In this document: positions 45,086 to 56,660 of the stretch, one piece after another
How the letters are laid out: the number at the start of each line of letters is the position of its first letter
How positions within the stretch are numbered: position 1 is the stretch's first letter
Origin: Turnera subulata
Taxonomy: Eukaryota; Streptophyta; Magnoliopsida; Malpighiales; Passifloraceae
Assembly (NCBI GenBank): GCA_028386065.3
Contig: JAKUCV010000421.1
Coordinates: 128,273 to 192,272 of the forward strand
Reading direction: 5' to 3'
Length of the DNA: 64,000 nt
Notes under the pieces: generated by a model
Told to the model about the DNA's origin: nothing
What the model saw: the letters and a program-made list of their open reading frames with translations, nothing else
The model's database searches: none
Made by a program: the position numbers and the translations under genes

Positions 45086-45099
45086 TGGTAGCGGAGCCA
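45086..45099 (+). other. Primer-binding site for initiator tRNA-Met
   Basis: The sequence tggtagcggagcca, two bases after the LTR, is complementary to CCA plus the 3' acceptor end of the tRNA-iMet gene at 21101-21172 (14 of 14 positions). Confidence 0.9.
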
Positions 45100-45154
45100 A
45101 AGGTTTGTCCTTTGGGCTATTTGAAATTGTTGAATACTATCTTTTGATTTTGTA

Positions 45155-48100
45155 ATGGCGGAAGCAAGTTCAAAATAGGCTACATCCAGTACACAATCAA
45201 GAGAGATGGCTTCCACATCCAGATGGTCGAGGATCCCAGTATCTAGTTCGAAGCTTGCTGTGGAGATATTTGACGATACTAGTCATTTTGGCATGTGGTA
45301 GTGTGAGGTCCTTGACTCACTATTCCAGCAAGGACTTGATGTTGCTATTGGAGAAGAGAAACCTGACGATATCAGTAACAAGGATTGGGCCGACGTAAAC
45401 AAGTTGGCATGCGGAACAATTCGAACGTGTTTGTCCATGGAGCAGAAATATGCAATAAAAAATGTAGTTTCTGCACACAAACTGTGGAAGGCATTGGAAA
45501 ACACCTTCTTGAAGAAGAGTGGTCAGAATAAGCTTCTGATTAAGAACAGATTGTTCCGGTTCAAGTATTGACCAGGTTCTACGATGAATGAACACATCAC
45601 TTTGTTTAAAAAATTAGTAGCAGACCTGTTCAATTTAGATGTTATATTTGAAGATGAAGACTTGGCTTTGATGCTATTATCATCTCTTCCCGATGAATTC
45701 AAGCACCTGAAGACTACGCTACTTCATGGGAAGGAGAATGTATCATTAGAGGCTGTATGTTCTGCTTTGTATAGTCATGAATTGAGACAACAAGATAAAG
45801 TGAAAAACAAAGCACCTGTAGCAGATGAAGCCTTAGTGGCTAGAGGACGATAGCAAGGCCAGTCAAAGGGGAGAAGAGGAAGATCCAAGTCAAGAAGCAA
45901 AGTTGCCAAAGATGAGTGTGCCTTTTGTCATGAGAAAGGGCATTGGAAGAAAGACTGTCCGAAGTTGAAAAAGAAGGGAAAGACTCCACAAGATGCAAAT
46001 GTTGCAGAATGCATGAGTGATGCAGAGTCAGATACTTCTTTGGTTGCTTCACCTTCAACATCAAATGTTGATGAGTGGATTTTGGATTCTGGTTGCACCT
46101 ACCATATGTGCCCCATTCGGGAATGGTTTATTAACCTTAAAGAGCTCAATGGCGGGGTTGTTTTCATGGGCAATGACAATCTATGTAAAACAGTTGGGAT
46201 AGGTTCAATCAACCTGAAAAATCATGACGGATCCACTAGAATTTTGAGAGATGTTCGATATATTCCAGAGTTGAAGAAGAATCCCATTTCTTTGGGGACC
46301 TTAGAATCAAGAGGCCTAGTTGTCACTCTCTGAGATGGAATTCTTAAAGCAACGTCAGGAGCATTGGTGATAAAGAATAATCTATATTACTATCAAGGTA
46401 GTACAGTAATTAGGGCAGTTGCAACAGTAACTTCTGGAAGCAAGAAGGATGCAGAGGCAACGAAGCTGTGGCTTATGCGTTTGGGACATACTGGTGAAAA
46501 ATCTTTGCAGATTCTTACCAAGCAGGGATTGTTGAAAGGTACGAAGACTTGCAAACTAGAGTTTTGTGAGCATTGTGTTCTGGGAAAGCAACGAAGAGTG
46601 AAGTTTGGCACTACTATCCATGATACCAAGGGGATTTTGGACTACGTGCATTCAGATGTGTGGGGACTTGCCAAGACTCCATCTCTTAGAGGTAGACACT
46701 ATTTTGTCACTTTTGTTGATGATTTTTCTAGAAGAGTGTGGATGTTTATAATGAAGAAGAAGGATGAAGTGCTTGGGATTTTCCTTGAATGGAAAACTCA
46801 GGTTGAGAACCAGACAGGAAGGAAGATTAAAGTTCTCCGAATAGACAATGGTGGAGAATATACGAGTGATCCTTTCTTGAAGATATGCCAAGATTATGGC
46901 ATAGTTCGGCACTTCACAGTCAGAAAAATACCACAGCAGAAAGGGGTATCAGGGCGTATGAACAAGACATTAGTGGAGAAAGTTCGTTGTATGCTGTCTA
47001 ATGCTGGGCTAGGCTGAAATTTTTGGGCTGAGGCTGTGACATATCTCAACATCTTGTTAATCGGTTACCACATTCTGCTTTAGGTGGCAAGACTCCTTTG
47101 GAGGTATGGTCTGGGAAACCTGCCACTGATTATGATTCTTTGCGTGTGTTTAGCTCCACTGCATACTACCATGTGAATAAATCAAAGTTAGATCCACGAA
47201 CAAAGAAGAATTTATTTATGGGTCTTAATACTGGAGTGAAGGGATACCGTCTTTGGTGTTTAAAGGCAAAAAAGACTATTATCAGCAGGGATGTTACCTT
47301 TGATGAATCTGCCATGTTGACTAAGGTAAATCCAGAAGAAGCTGACGGTACTTCACAGCAAATGGAGTGTGTATCAAAGCAGGTGGAGTTTGAGTCTACT
47401 ATGGTGATCCCAGCTAAGAGCACCAATGGTGACTCTCCATTGACAGGGGGAGAGTCAGATGAAGAAGAGGTTCTGACCCAAGAACCTACACAACAGTTCG
47501 AGTCAATTGCCACTAGTAGACCAAGATGAGAAAGGAGAAAACCAGAACGTCTCAATGAAACGGTGGCCTATGCACTTCCAGTCATTGATGATGTTCCTTC
47601 CACTTTTTCAGAAGCCATTCGGAGTTCCGAAAGTAGCAGTTGGAAAGAGGCAATGGAGGAGGAGATGGAATCTCTTCAGAAGAACAAAACATGGAAGTTG
47701 ACACAACTACCGAAGGGAAGTAATGTTCGCTACAAGGCAAGATTGGTGGTTAAGGCTACGTTTAGAAGGAGGGAATTGATTATAATGAGGTATTTTCTCC
47801 AGTTGTGAAGCATTTCTCCATTAGAATTCTGTTGGCCTTGGTAGCATAATTGAATTTGGAGCTAGCTCAACTTGATGTAAAGACTGCATTCTTACACGCG
47901 ACTTGAAGGAGGAAATCTATATGACTCAGGCCGATGGATACAAAGTTGCTGATAAAGAAAATTGGGTGTGCAAACTAGATAAGTCGTTGTACGGTTTGAA
48001 GTAATCACCAAGACAGTGGTACAAATGATTTGACAAGTTTATGCTGGGTCAGAGGTACACAAGGAGCAAATACAACCATTGTGTGTATTTGAGAAGACTA

Positions 48101-49092
48101 CAAGATGGGTCCTACTTCTATCTACTCTTATACGTTGATGATATGCTGATAGCTGCAAAGAGCCAAGTTGCAATTGACAAGTTGAAGGCTCAGATAAGTA
48201 GAGAGTTTGAGATGAAGGATTTGGGAGAAGCCAAGAAGAATCTCTGCATGGAGATAAGTAGAGACAGAGAGGGAAGCAAGCTTTGGCTGACACAAAAAGA
48301 GTATTTAAAGAAAGTACTACAATGTTTTGGCATGAATGAAGGGTCAAAACCTGTAGGTACTCCGCTTGCTCCTCCTTTGAAGCTTAGCAGCCAGTTATCT
48401 CCGCAGACAAATGAAGAACGAGAGTACATGGCAAAAGTCCCTTATACCAATGTAGTCAGAAGCTTTATGTATGCAATGGTGTGTACGAGGCTGGATATTT
48501 CACAAGTTGCTAGTGTTGTGAGCAGATATATGCATGATCCTGGCAGAGGTCATTGGCAAGCTATGAAATGGATTCTTCGGTATATCAAAGATACCGTAGA
48601 CGTTGGCTTAATGTTTGAGCGGGTTGAATCACTTGGTCAAGGAGTGGTTGGACATTGTGATTCTGACTATGCAAGAGATTTGGATAAGCGAAGATCGACG
48701 ACAGGCTATTTGTTCACTTTAGCAAATGCCCCTATTAGTTGGAAGTCCACTTTATAGTCAACGGTGGCTTTGTCTACAACGGAGACAGAGTATATGGCTA
48801 TTACAGAAGCTGTGAAAGAGGCAATTTGGCTTTACGGATTGCTCAAAGACTTGGGGGTTGGTCAGAAACAACTTATAGCATATTCTGGCAGTCAGAGTGC
48901 TTTTCATTTAGCGAAGAATCAAGTCTTTCATGCACGGACAAAGCACATTTTGTGCGAGAAATTCTTGAAGAAGAAGAGATACTTCTTCAGAAGATTTTGA
49001 CAATAGAGAATCCTACAGATATGATGACCAAGGTGGTGACAAGGGCCAAGTTTGAACATTGCTTAGACTTGGTCAATATCCTGCACATTTAA
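45155..49092 (+). pseudogene. Copia gag-pol, multiply interrupted
   Basis: From the ATG at 45155: gag (UBN2-type, SLPDEFKHLKTTLLHGKENV), a CCHC knuckle (CAFCHEKGHWKKDC), protease (WILDSGCTYHMC), GAG-pre-integrase (LWLMRLGHTGEKSLQIL), integrase core (SDVWGLAKTPS, FVDDFSRRVW, RIDNGGEYTSD), reverse transcriptase (LLLYVDDMLIAAKS) and RNase H (GHCDSDYARDLDKRRSTTGY, STTETEYMAITEA). In-frame stops and frameshifts break it throughout, including just before the RNase H SAV/ALSTTE motif (TAG). It cannot be active. Confidence 0.9.
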
Positions 49093-49196
49093 GTTGGCCC
49101 CAGATGAAGCAAGTTGGAAGCACCGCAAAGGCTGCTCTTTGTTTGATTGAGAAGATAGAGATTTGGTGGGACTACAAAAAACACCAAGGTGGAGAT

Positions 49197-49750
49197 TGTT
49201 GAATAGTAGTGTGAATAGTGGTGTGGTTTTGTATCCCACATCTTTTAGGAAGTGAAAGTGAGGGGTTGGAAAATGCTATAAATAAGACCCTTCACCTCCC
49301 TTTAGTATCATCCCAAAATTAGAGTACATTGTATCCTAATAATTGTACTAAATACTCTTCTCCTAGTAAAAAGAGCAGGCCCTTTTCTAGTGATGCTCCG
49401 GAGATGTAGGCAAAATTGGCCGAACTCCGTTATCAATATTTTGAGTGTGTTCTTTCTTTATTATTCCGCCTTTAATTTCCGCATTTGTTTAATTTGCTTA
49501 GTATTCAACATTGGTTGGCTAAGCCTCCTTTGTCGGGTATAGTTTGTGAATTAAAATACTGACAAGTGAGTCCTGTCTAGGAGGCTGGGTTTTAAATAAA
49601 CCATTGTTCCTCCAGTCTTTCCTAGGGATTTATCTTGAAATGATAATTCTGTCTAAGGAGATAGGCTGGGCCATCTTTCTTGGAAATTATTCGAATCAGT
49701 TCAATTCACTAGTTTGTTGTAGTGGGAAAATTACCCTAGTTTTCCCAACA
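49197..49750 (+). repeat. 3' LTR of the copia element
   Basis: 554 bp, TGTTGAATAG to CCCAACA. It aligns along its length with the 5' LTR apart from the missing minisatellite units and scattered base changes. Confidence 0.9.
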
Positions 49751-49755
49751 GTTCC

Positions 49756-50275
49756 GACAAGATACCCCTGCTATGTAAGGACTCTCGGGTGGGGACACCA
49801 TTCATGAACAATAACCATAGAAAGCACTCGATTTTCGGAGTCAAGGTAGACAACCAAACATTTGGAATATTGGAGGTTGGGGTGGATGATTTGAGCAGGA
49901 AGTTAGTTATAACCTGACTTGACTATGAAGCCCTGAATAAGGTCAGGATTCCAAAGGAAACCATCAGATGATGAGGTGGATAGTGAGACATCTTTGAGCT
50001 CAACTGAAATAAGACGACAGTTGTTCCTTTTCCACGAGTAAAGGTTTAGGTGCCATGACCAGGAATCAACAGGGATTGAGGCAAATTGGTTGAAGGCCTC
50101 CGCAAGAGAGATGTCAGGGGACAAGGAGATCCGGAACAGTCGGGGGTAGCTGGTATGAAGAGAGCCTAGGGCACACCATGTCTCAGACCAGAAACTGATG
50201 TGATCATCGCTGCCAATCTTGATGCTGATTTCTGACAAAAGAGGTATCGAGGTTTGGCTGTGGGAGCAAGAGGAT
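49756..50275 (-). mobile_element. LINE A, upstream part of the split copy
   Basis: The minus strand encodes the ORF2 region between RT and zf-RVT (GSDDHISFWSETWCALGSLHTSYPRLFRI, SSDGFLWNPDLIQGFIVKSGYN, read in two pieces), then PKIECFLWLLFMNG up to the copia target site. Confidence 0.75.
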
Positions 50276-50520
50276 AAAAAGATATCAAGCGTCAATGGGG
50301 AGCACCATTGAATGCCCGAACAATTGTACAACTTGCATCAAATTTTCCAAGAAACCGGACATGTAAGTAGAAGGCGATCCCTGGACTCTAGATGCTCTTG
50401 GCACAAGGGGCATAAGGAGTCGGCAAGAGAGACAATGCCACAGTATCTGAGAGTGTCTTTTTTGTTGGAATACCATCATTAAGAGCCAACCACAACCAAC
50501 ATTTAACTTGGCTCTTAAGG
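50276..50520 (-). mobile_element. LINE B fragment (zf-RVT region)
   Basis: The minus strand gives VKCWLWLALNDGIPTKKTLSD and a cysteine-rich LCPLCQEHLESRD...LLLTCPVSWKI. This is the same domain as in LINE A but precedes it, so it is a different copy joined to it. Confidence 0.6.
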
Positions 50521-51504
50521 ACAACGTCATCATGGACGTTGGGTATGGGGTTTTGTGTAAGTTTTGGCTTGACCCTTTGAATGGTAGAAATACTCTTAGT
50601 GCACTATATCCAAGGATTTATTATATGGCTTTAGACAAAAAGAATTATGTGAGAGATGTTATGCAACTAGAAGGTGAAGGTGATCAGTGGGTATGGAGAC
50701 CATCTTGGAGGTGCATTCCCTATTCATAGGAAGCATCAGATATATTGAATATTAAAGGCATGGATGGTTGAATCTGTTAAATTGCAACTTAAGAGAAAGA
50801 ATGGTTGGCAGTGGACTGCTTATAACACTGGTGTGTATTCAGTCAAGTCTGGGTGCATGACAATTTATAACGTTGGCCGTCATATAAGACAGATCCCTTC
50901 AGTGTGGATTTCAATTGCTCCTCCAAAGGTTGAAAGTTTCATGTGGGTGGTATTTCATAATGGACTTTAATTTGTACCAGGTCTGCGCTCCTCTCTAGAC
51001 ATATCTTGTCATTGAAAGATTCTTTGTGTCCTTTCTGTAAGGCATGTTGAGACGAGGGATCATTTGTTGTTGCATTGTCACCCATCATGGCTAATGTGGA
51101 ACAAAATTTGTCGCCGGTGGGGCGTAGAGTGGTGTGTGCCCGGGGATTTAGTGTCCGGTTTCTCCCAATGGTTCGATTTTGCTGGAAGTGCTAAGGCTAG
51201 ATCCTCTTGGATGGCTATGTTTTTTGCATTGGTTTGGTCTATTTCGTTGATTCGGAACCGGTTGATTTTTGAAGTTGTTGAGGCAGATTGGGAGAAAGCT
51301 ATCGGCTTGGTTCTTTTCCGGGCAATAACTTGGATTAAGGCTAAGCAAGGGAATTTTTCATATAACTTGTATGATGTCCTTACTAGTTCTGATGCCGTGA
51401 AGAACTAGAGAGGCATCAAATGTTGTTTGTCTTTCATTTGATAGGGGGTCGATATATTGTAGTGGGTTGTAGCAGAGAACTGTGTGCTAATTTCTCTATT
51501 ATAG
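50521..51504 (+). mobile_element. LINE C, 3' part of ORF2
   Basis: The plus strand gives WLDPLNGRNTLSALYPRIY, NTGVYSVKSG, APPKVESFMWVVFHNGL and HLLLHCHPSWLMWNKI...FFALVWSISLIRNRLIFE, the zf-RVT end of a LINE ORF2, with stops. Its 3' region is interrupted at 51505 by MULE-type element 2 and resumes at 53460 up to an A-run near 53530. Confidence 0.75.
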
Positions 51505-53459
51505 GGTTTTTCGTACAGTTGGTATCCAACTTTCTTGCGTTGGGTCAATTGTGTACCTAGAACTTTTCTCGAGACATTTATGTACCTGAAATTTTAGCGG
51601 GCAGGTCAGTCATGGGTCTCGGGCTGAACATATGCTGACGTGCTTTCTGCCTAATTTTGGGCTGCTGCCCGTGGCGCAAAACGACGTAGTATCACCATGA
51701 TACGACGACATTTAGCATCCATATGGCAGGTGTGGGCCAGAGCATCTACCATGGGAAGAAGGTGATCCTGGCTGTCGATCAGGACTGCGATTCGTCCGAT
51801 AATAACGCCGCCAGCAGCAAGCGGAGCTTGGGTTCGAAACAGTACAATTGTTTCAGGCGCAAGTGCGCGCGATCTAGGGGGATCCGGTGAGGTATTGCGA
51901 CGAGGAGGAGGATGTGGAGGATTACAGGGAGTGAAAGTTGTGTTTTGTGGTGGAGAGCAGGGAGGAGCTGGAGAGTTTGTTGGCGATGTGTACAAGAAGG
52001 TTGTTCCAGGGAATGTAAAATTGGTTTTTGCCTTTGTAAAAAAAAATGTTGAGTAGAATTATTTTTTGGAAAAAAAAATTGTTGAGTAAATTTTTTTCAC
52101 TTTTTTTTTTGTTGAGTAGAATACCTTTTTTTCTAACTGTAGAAGCAAAATAATTTTTGTTGAGCAGAATTTCTTTTTGTTTTTTTGTAAAAAAAAAATA
52201 TTTTTTGTTGGATAGAATTCCTTTTTACCTTTTTTGTTTAAAAAATATCTTTTTGTTAAATAAAATTCTTTTTTCCTTTTTCTGTCAAAAAAAAAAATTT
52301 GAGTATCTTTTTTACCTTTTTAGTAAAATAAAAATAATTTTCTGTGGAGTAGAATTCCTTTCTGCCTTTTTTCTAAAACAAAATAATTTTTTGTTGAGTA
52401 AAATTCCATTTTGCCTTTTTTTTAAAACAAATTTTTTTTTTTGATAAAATTCTTTTCTGCCTTTTTCTGTAAGAAAAAAAATTTTTGAGTAAAAACTTTT
52501 TTACCATTTTTTTAGAAGAAAAATAATTTATTGTTGAGTAGATATCCTTTTTGCCTTTTTAAAAAAAAAAAAAATTTTTTGAGTAGAATTTCTTTTTACC
52601 TTTTTTGTTAAAAAATATTTTTTATTGTGTCAAATTATTTTTTGTATTTTTATGTAAAAAATAATGCTGAGTAAAAATTCCTTACCTTCTTTTGTAAAAA
52701 AATAATTTTTTGTTGAGTAGAATAACTTTTTGCCTTTTTTGTAAAAAAAAAAAATTCTCAGTATATTTCCTTTTTGCCTTTTTTTGTAAAAAAAACAGTT
52801 GTTGAGTAGAATTTCTTTTTGCATTTTTTTTTAAAATTGTTGAATAAAATTCTTTTTTGCTTTTTTCTATAAAAAAATATTGTTGAGTAGAATTCTTTTT
52901 TTTTGTTTTTATGTAAAAAAAAATTTGTTGAGAAGAATTGTTTTTTTCCTTTTTTTGTAATAAAAAGTTTTCTGAGTAAATTCTTTTTACTTTTTAATTA
53001 AAATAAAAATATTTTTTTGTTAAGTTGAATCTTCTCTGCTTTTTTCGGTAGAAAATTAAATTTTGTTGAATAGAATTCTTTTTTGCCTTTTCTTTTGAGA
53101 AAAAATAAATCTTTGCCATCACTACCATATGAACTTTAAGGGTATATTGGGTCATTTATTTCTTCGGTTGAACCTTTCAAATTAGGTAAAACCCGGTAGA
53201 AAACTACGAGAAAAATTGTGGGACCCACACCTGCCACTTGGACGCTAAACGACGTTGTATTGTGGTGATACTACGTCGTTTTGAGCCACGGGCAGCAGCC
53301 TAAAATCAGACAGAAACCACGTCAGCACATGCCCTTCCCGAGACCCAAGATTGACCTGCCCGCTAAAGCTCTAGATACATAAATGTCTCGAGAAAAATTA
53401 TAGGTACACGATTGACCCAACATAAAAAAAAATTGGGTACCAATTGTACCAAAAATCCC
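51505..53459. mobile_element. MULE-type element 2, 10-bp TSD with one mismatch
   Basis: The flanks are tctattatag (51495-51504) and tctgttatag (53460-53469). The inverted ends start GGGTTTTTCGTACAGTTGGTA on the left and its diverged complement on the right; TIRs reach about 51740 and 53210. They share with element 1 the ctgacgtg and aaaacgacgt blocks, so the two belong to related families. There is no transposase. The interior is one large T/A-rich repeat array plus a short GC-rich segment (51720-52020). Confidence 0.8.
52025..53110. repeat. Degenerate tandem array inside MULE-type element 2
   Basis: Units of about 40-50 bp with the pattern A-run, ttgttgagtagaatt, ctttttgcc, T-run, gt recur some two dozen times with indels in the homopolymers. 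Confidence 0.8.
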
Positions 53460-53761
53460 TCTGTTATAGCCTTCTTGTATATTTGTTGGTTTTTCTATAG
53501 TTCTTAATACAAATCGTTCATATAAAAAAAGAACAATAATGCTAGAGCTACAAGATTTTAAATTATTCTGTAATTTTAAAAAATAGAAAAAAAACCAGAA
53601 TTGAGAAGCAAAATTATGATACATCTCTACTCCTCTGGCCTCTCTCCACTTTCTTTACAATTTTATTCTATTTATCCTTTATTTTTTAGAAAAATTCTTA
53701 ATCTTGGTGTCAAAAGCTTTCCTCAAACGGAAGAAAATAGTAATTCTAAAGAACAAAATAA

Positions 53762-56650
53762 GAGTTAATAGTTTTTTTATGTCCTTACACTTTAACGATT
53801 TCATATTTGTTGTCCCTCTTCGTTTAATTTTACTTACATTGTCCCTCAACTTACAATTTATCGGGTCATGTTGTACATTTTACCTTCTATAACAGGTGGC
53901 TGCTCACGTGTCTAGTGGGACCTACACACAACCATTTGTTTAATTATTTTCTCCTTTTTACCTAATTCCATTTTTAAAAAAAATTATTTTGGAAAACAAA
54001 TCATTTTTAAAATAAAGTTAATGATTGTGGGACCTATACACAAACACTAATTGCAGTTTGATCACAAATTATCATAACTCTCGGCTAATAAAATTTCAAA
54101 ATGCATGCTTAATGGTTTATTTCTTCATCCACTCTTTTTCTTTTTTTTTTCCGGTTTCATATTCCCTCTCCTCTATTTCTTCTCTTCCTCCATCGACACC
54201 ACACAGACCCATCAATCTCCCTTCTAAATTATTTTCCCATCTCCCTCAATAATTCTCTCTTCTACCCATTTCTGCCACTCCCTCTCCCTCTCCCTAACCG
54301 CTGCCTCTACTACTTACTTCTCCTCCGTCTCACACTCTCCCCTTGTTCTCCCTCTCTCCTTCCTCTTCCTCCCCTCCTGCCTTTGCCGCCTTGTGCTGTC
54401 GATGACGTAGCCCTGTTTGCTGGCTTTTTTTCCTCTTTCCCGAATCGTCGAATCACCTCCACTCTCCTCCAACGAGCCGCCATGCAATCAGGAACCATTA
54501 CCGTTGCTGTCAAGATATGCCCGCCCGTTCTCTCCCCGCCCCTGTTAGCCGCAGTTGTTGCGCCGCCCTGTGGTAAAACGTTGTTGCCCCAAAAACGGGT
54601 TTTAGAAAATAGGACAAGCAACCACTATTTTCCAAACCCAAAACTAAGTCGTTCAGGGTAGATGGTATTGCACGTCTCTGGTTGGGCTTTGGACAAGATA
54701 ATTATGAATAGGCCTTCAGGCCTTGATTTTATTAATAATATTTGGGTTACAAAGATAAAGTGTGGCCTAAAGAGGCTGCGGCCCACAAAATCCCTACACT
54801 AAGCTCCATCGGTCTTATATCTTCCGACCATCGGCAGCGATTACAAAGCAAATTGAGGGGGAAATCACCTGCACACACTTAGGAAAGTAGGAGGTAACAA
54901 GATCGAAGGATAAGGGTTAGGAGGAGATAAGGATATCGAGAGATAAGAATAAAGGAATTAAGGATAACGAGAGATAAAATAAAGGAGTTTAAGGGTGCGA
55001 GAGATTAAAGTAAAAGAGTTAAGGGTGCGAGAGATTAAAGTAAAAGAGTTATGGGTGCGAGAGATTAAAGTAAAAAAGTAAGGGTGCGAGAGATTAAAGT
55101 AAAAGAGTTAAGGGTGCGAGAGATTAAAGTAAAAAAGTAAGGGTGCGAGAGATTAAAGTAAAAGAGTAAGGGTGCGAGAGATTAAAGTAAATGACATAAA
55201 TGTAAAGAGATAAGGGTGCGAGAGAAAAAAGTAATTGATATGAAAAGTAAATGACATGAAAAGTAAAATAAGTTAAAGGTGCATAGTTGTGTGTCTGTGG
55301 CGTTCCCCTTCTTGTGCTTTTATAGTGGCTAAGGTGCCACCTGTGGGACATGCTACGGGTTGTGTCGCGTCGTACTTTTGCAGGACTTCTTTGGTTGAAA
55401 GTCCATTTTACCCTTCCCAAGTTTTCCTGAGGGGCCGCAGGTCAGGGTGGTTTGTCATTTCATCCCCTTGTACCGCGGTCGTTTCTCAAAATATCTTCCG
55501 TAGGCGGTCGTAATAACTGCTGGACCGCATCTGTGGGTGCCACGCGGCCTTTCGATTCCTCAACTGGCCTCCTTGGTTCATCCTTTCAAGTCTGTGGGCT
55601 TTCTCCCACTCAATGTTGGACTAGGCCAAACGTGGGCTCTTCTTTGTAAGTTACAGATGTCCCGCAATCGATTCTTGGTCCGATCACACCTTTCGCATCA
55701 TCGTGGCCTTATCATAAAGGGTGTGATTTTTGGCGGTAGCAGACGCTTTCCTCTCCTTTTCTACTCCTCTACCTGGAACAATTTTTTCCCTTATGGCTAA
55801 TTGGGTTTGGCTTGATTTGTGATTTTGTGGATGCGGATTAGTTGGGGAATGTCGGGTTATGCTTGGTGTTTGATGGTGGTGTAGCCGTGTGGGTCTACTG
55901 GTGGTGTTTTTGGGTTACAAGGCTGCGAATTGTTGGCCAACAAAATCCTGCCTAATAGTGTTCCGGTGCTTTCATGGTAAATGGTTTATTTCTTCTTTTT
56001 TTTTTTTTTGGTTTGTGCTTGCAGCCTTTTTGGTTAAGGAGTTAAGAGAATGAAGATATAAAGTGTAGTGAAGAAATGAGAGAGGAAGAAAGACAGTCAG
56101 AGAAGCGTGGTGCTGGTTTGGTTGATATGTGCTTCAAGTGAGGCAAGATTAATCTCGCGCATAAGGTGTTTGAAGTAATGCATGATGGAATTGTCTTCTA
56201 GGAAGTGATGATTGTGGGGTTTACAGGAGACAATGGCAGGTTGGCAGATTGCCCTCGATTGGGTTTGGTCGGTGAAGGGTTGCATGGCACGAGTTGGTGA
56301 CCACAGTGGCGGCGAACGGAGATTTGGAGGAGTCGGTGTTGTGGAGGCGGTAGAGGAAGGAGAGTGACGAAGAGGACTATGAGCCCCACGAACAAAATAG
56401 ATTAAAAAGCATTAAAAAAGAGGGACACAAGGACAATTTAATTTTAGAAAAAAAGTATTAATAAAAGATTAAAAATTGTGTAAATTGTGGGTCTTATGAA
56501 CACGTGTAAGCACCACAGCGATTCATCGGCTATAGGGTGTAAAAAGGACAACATGACCTGATAAAATGGAAGTTGAGAGACAATATGAGTGATATTAAAG
56601 GGAAAGGGATAACAAATGCGAAATGTAAGGACATAAAATTTTTTTTCCTC
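53762..56650. mobile_element. MULE-type element 4, perfect 10-bp TSD
   Basis: aacaaaataa is found at 53752-53761 and 56651-56660. The ends are inverted repeats: left GAGTTAATAG then ttttatgtccttac, right its complement starting GAGGAAAA. Further matching blocks are ttgtccctcaact, ggtcatgttgt and cacgtg up to about 240 bp in. There is no transposase. The interior contains GC-rich sequence (54190-54640), a minisatellite region, and a PPR-like stretch near 56110-56330. Confidence 0.78.
54988..55230. repeat. Minisatellite, about eight copies of a 29-30 bp unit
   Basis: The unit reads gggtgcgagagattaaagta followed by aaagagttaa. The last two copies are diverged. Confidence 0.88.
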
Positions 56651-56660
56651 AACAAAATAA

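Larger units (their letters stand above)
44439..49750 (+). mobile_element. Ty1/copia LTR retrotransposon, TSD gttcc
   Basis: The LTRs at 44439-45083 and 49197-49750 are flanked by gttcc (44434-44438, 49751-49755). A primer-binding site follows the left LTR, and a purine-rich tract (accaaggtggaga) precedes the right one. The internal region has gag, protease, integrase, RT and RNase H in copia order, with multiple stops. The left LTR begins GG instead of TG, a point change. Confidence 0.93.

Noticed and set aside
50276..51504. Head-to-head LINE parts as a single twin-priming (5' inversion) event
   Set aside because: Both orientations contain the zf-RVT region, so the parts overlap in content; twin priming would give non-overlapping pieces. 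They are separate copies.
52157..52444. Plus-strand open frame rich in Phe and Lys
   Set aside because: It is a translation of the T/A-rich array in MULE-type element 2, without any domain.
54988..55230. Regular short repeats that could suggest a CRISPR-like array
   Set aside because: The units are contiguous with no unique spacers, and the genome is a plant's; it is a minisatellite.
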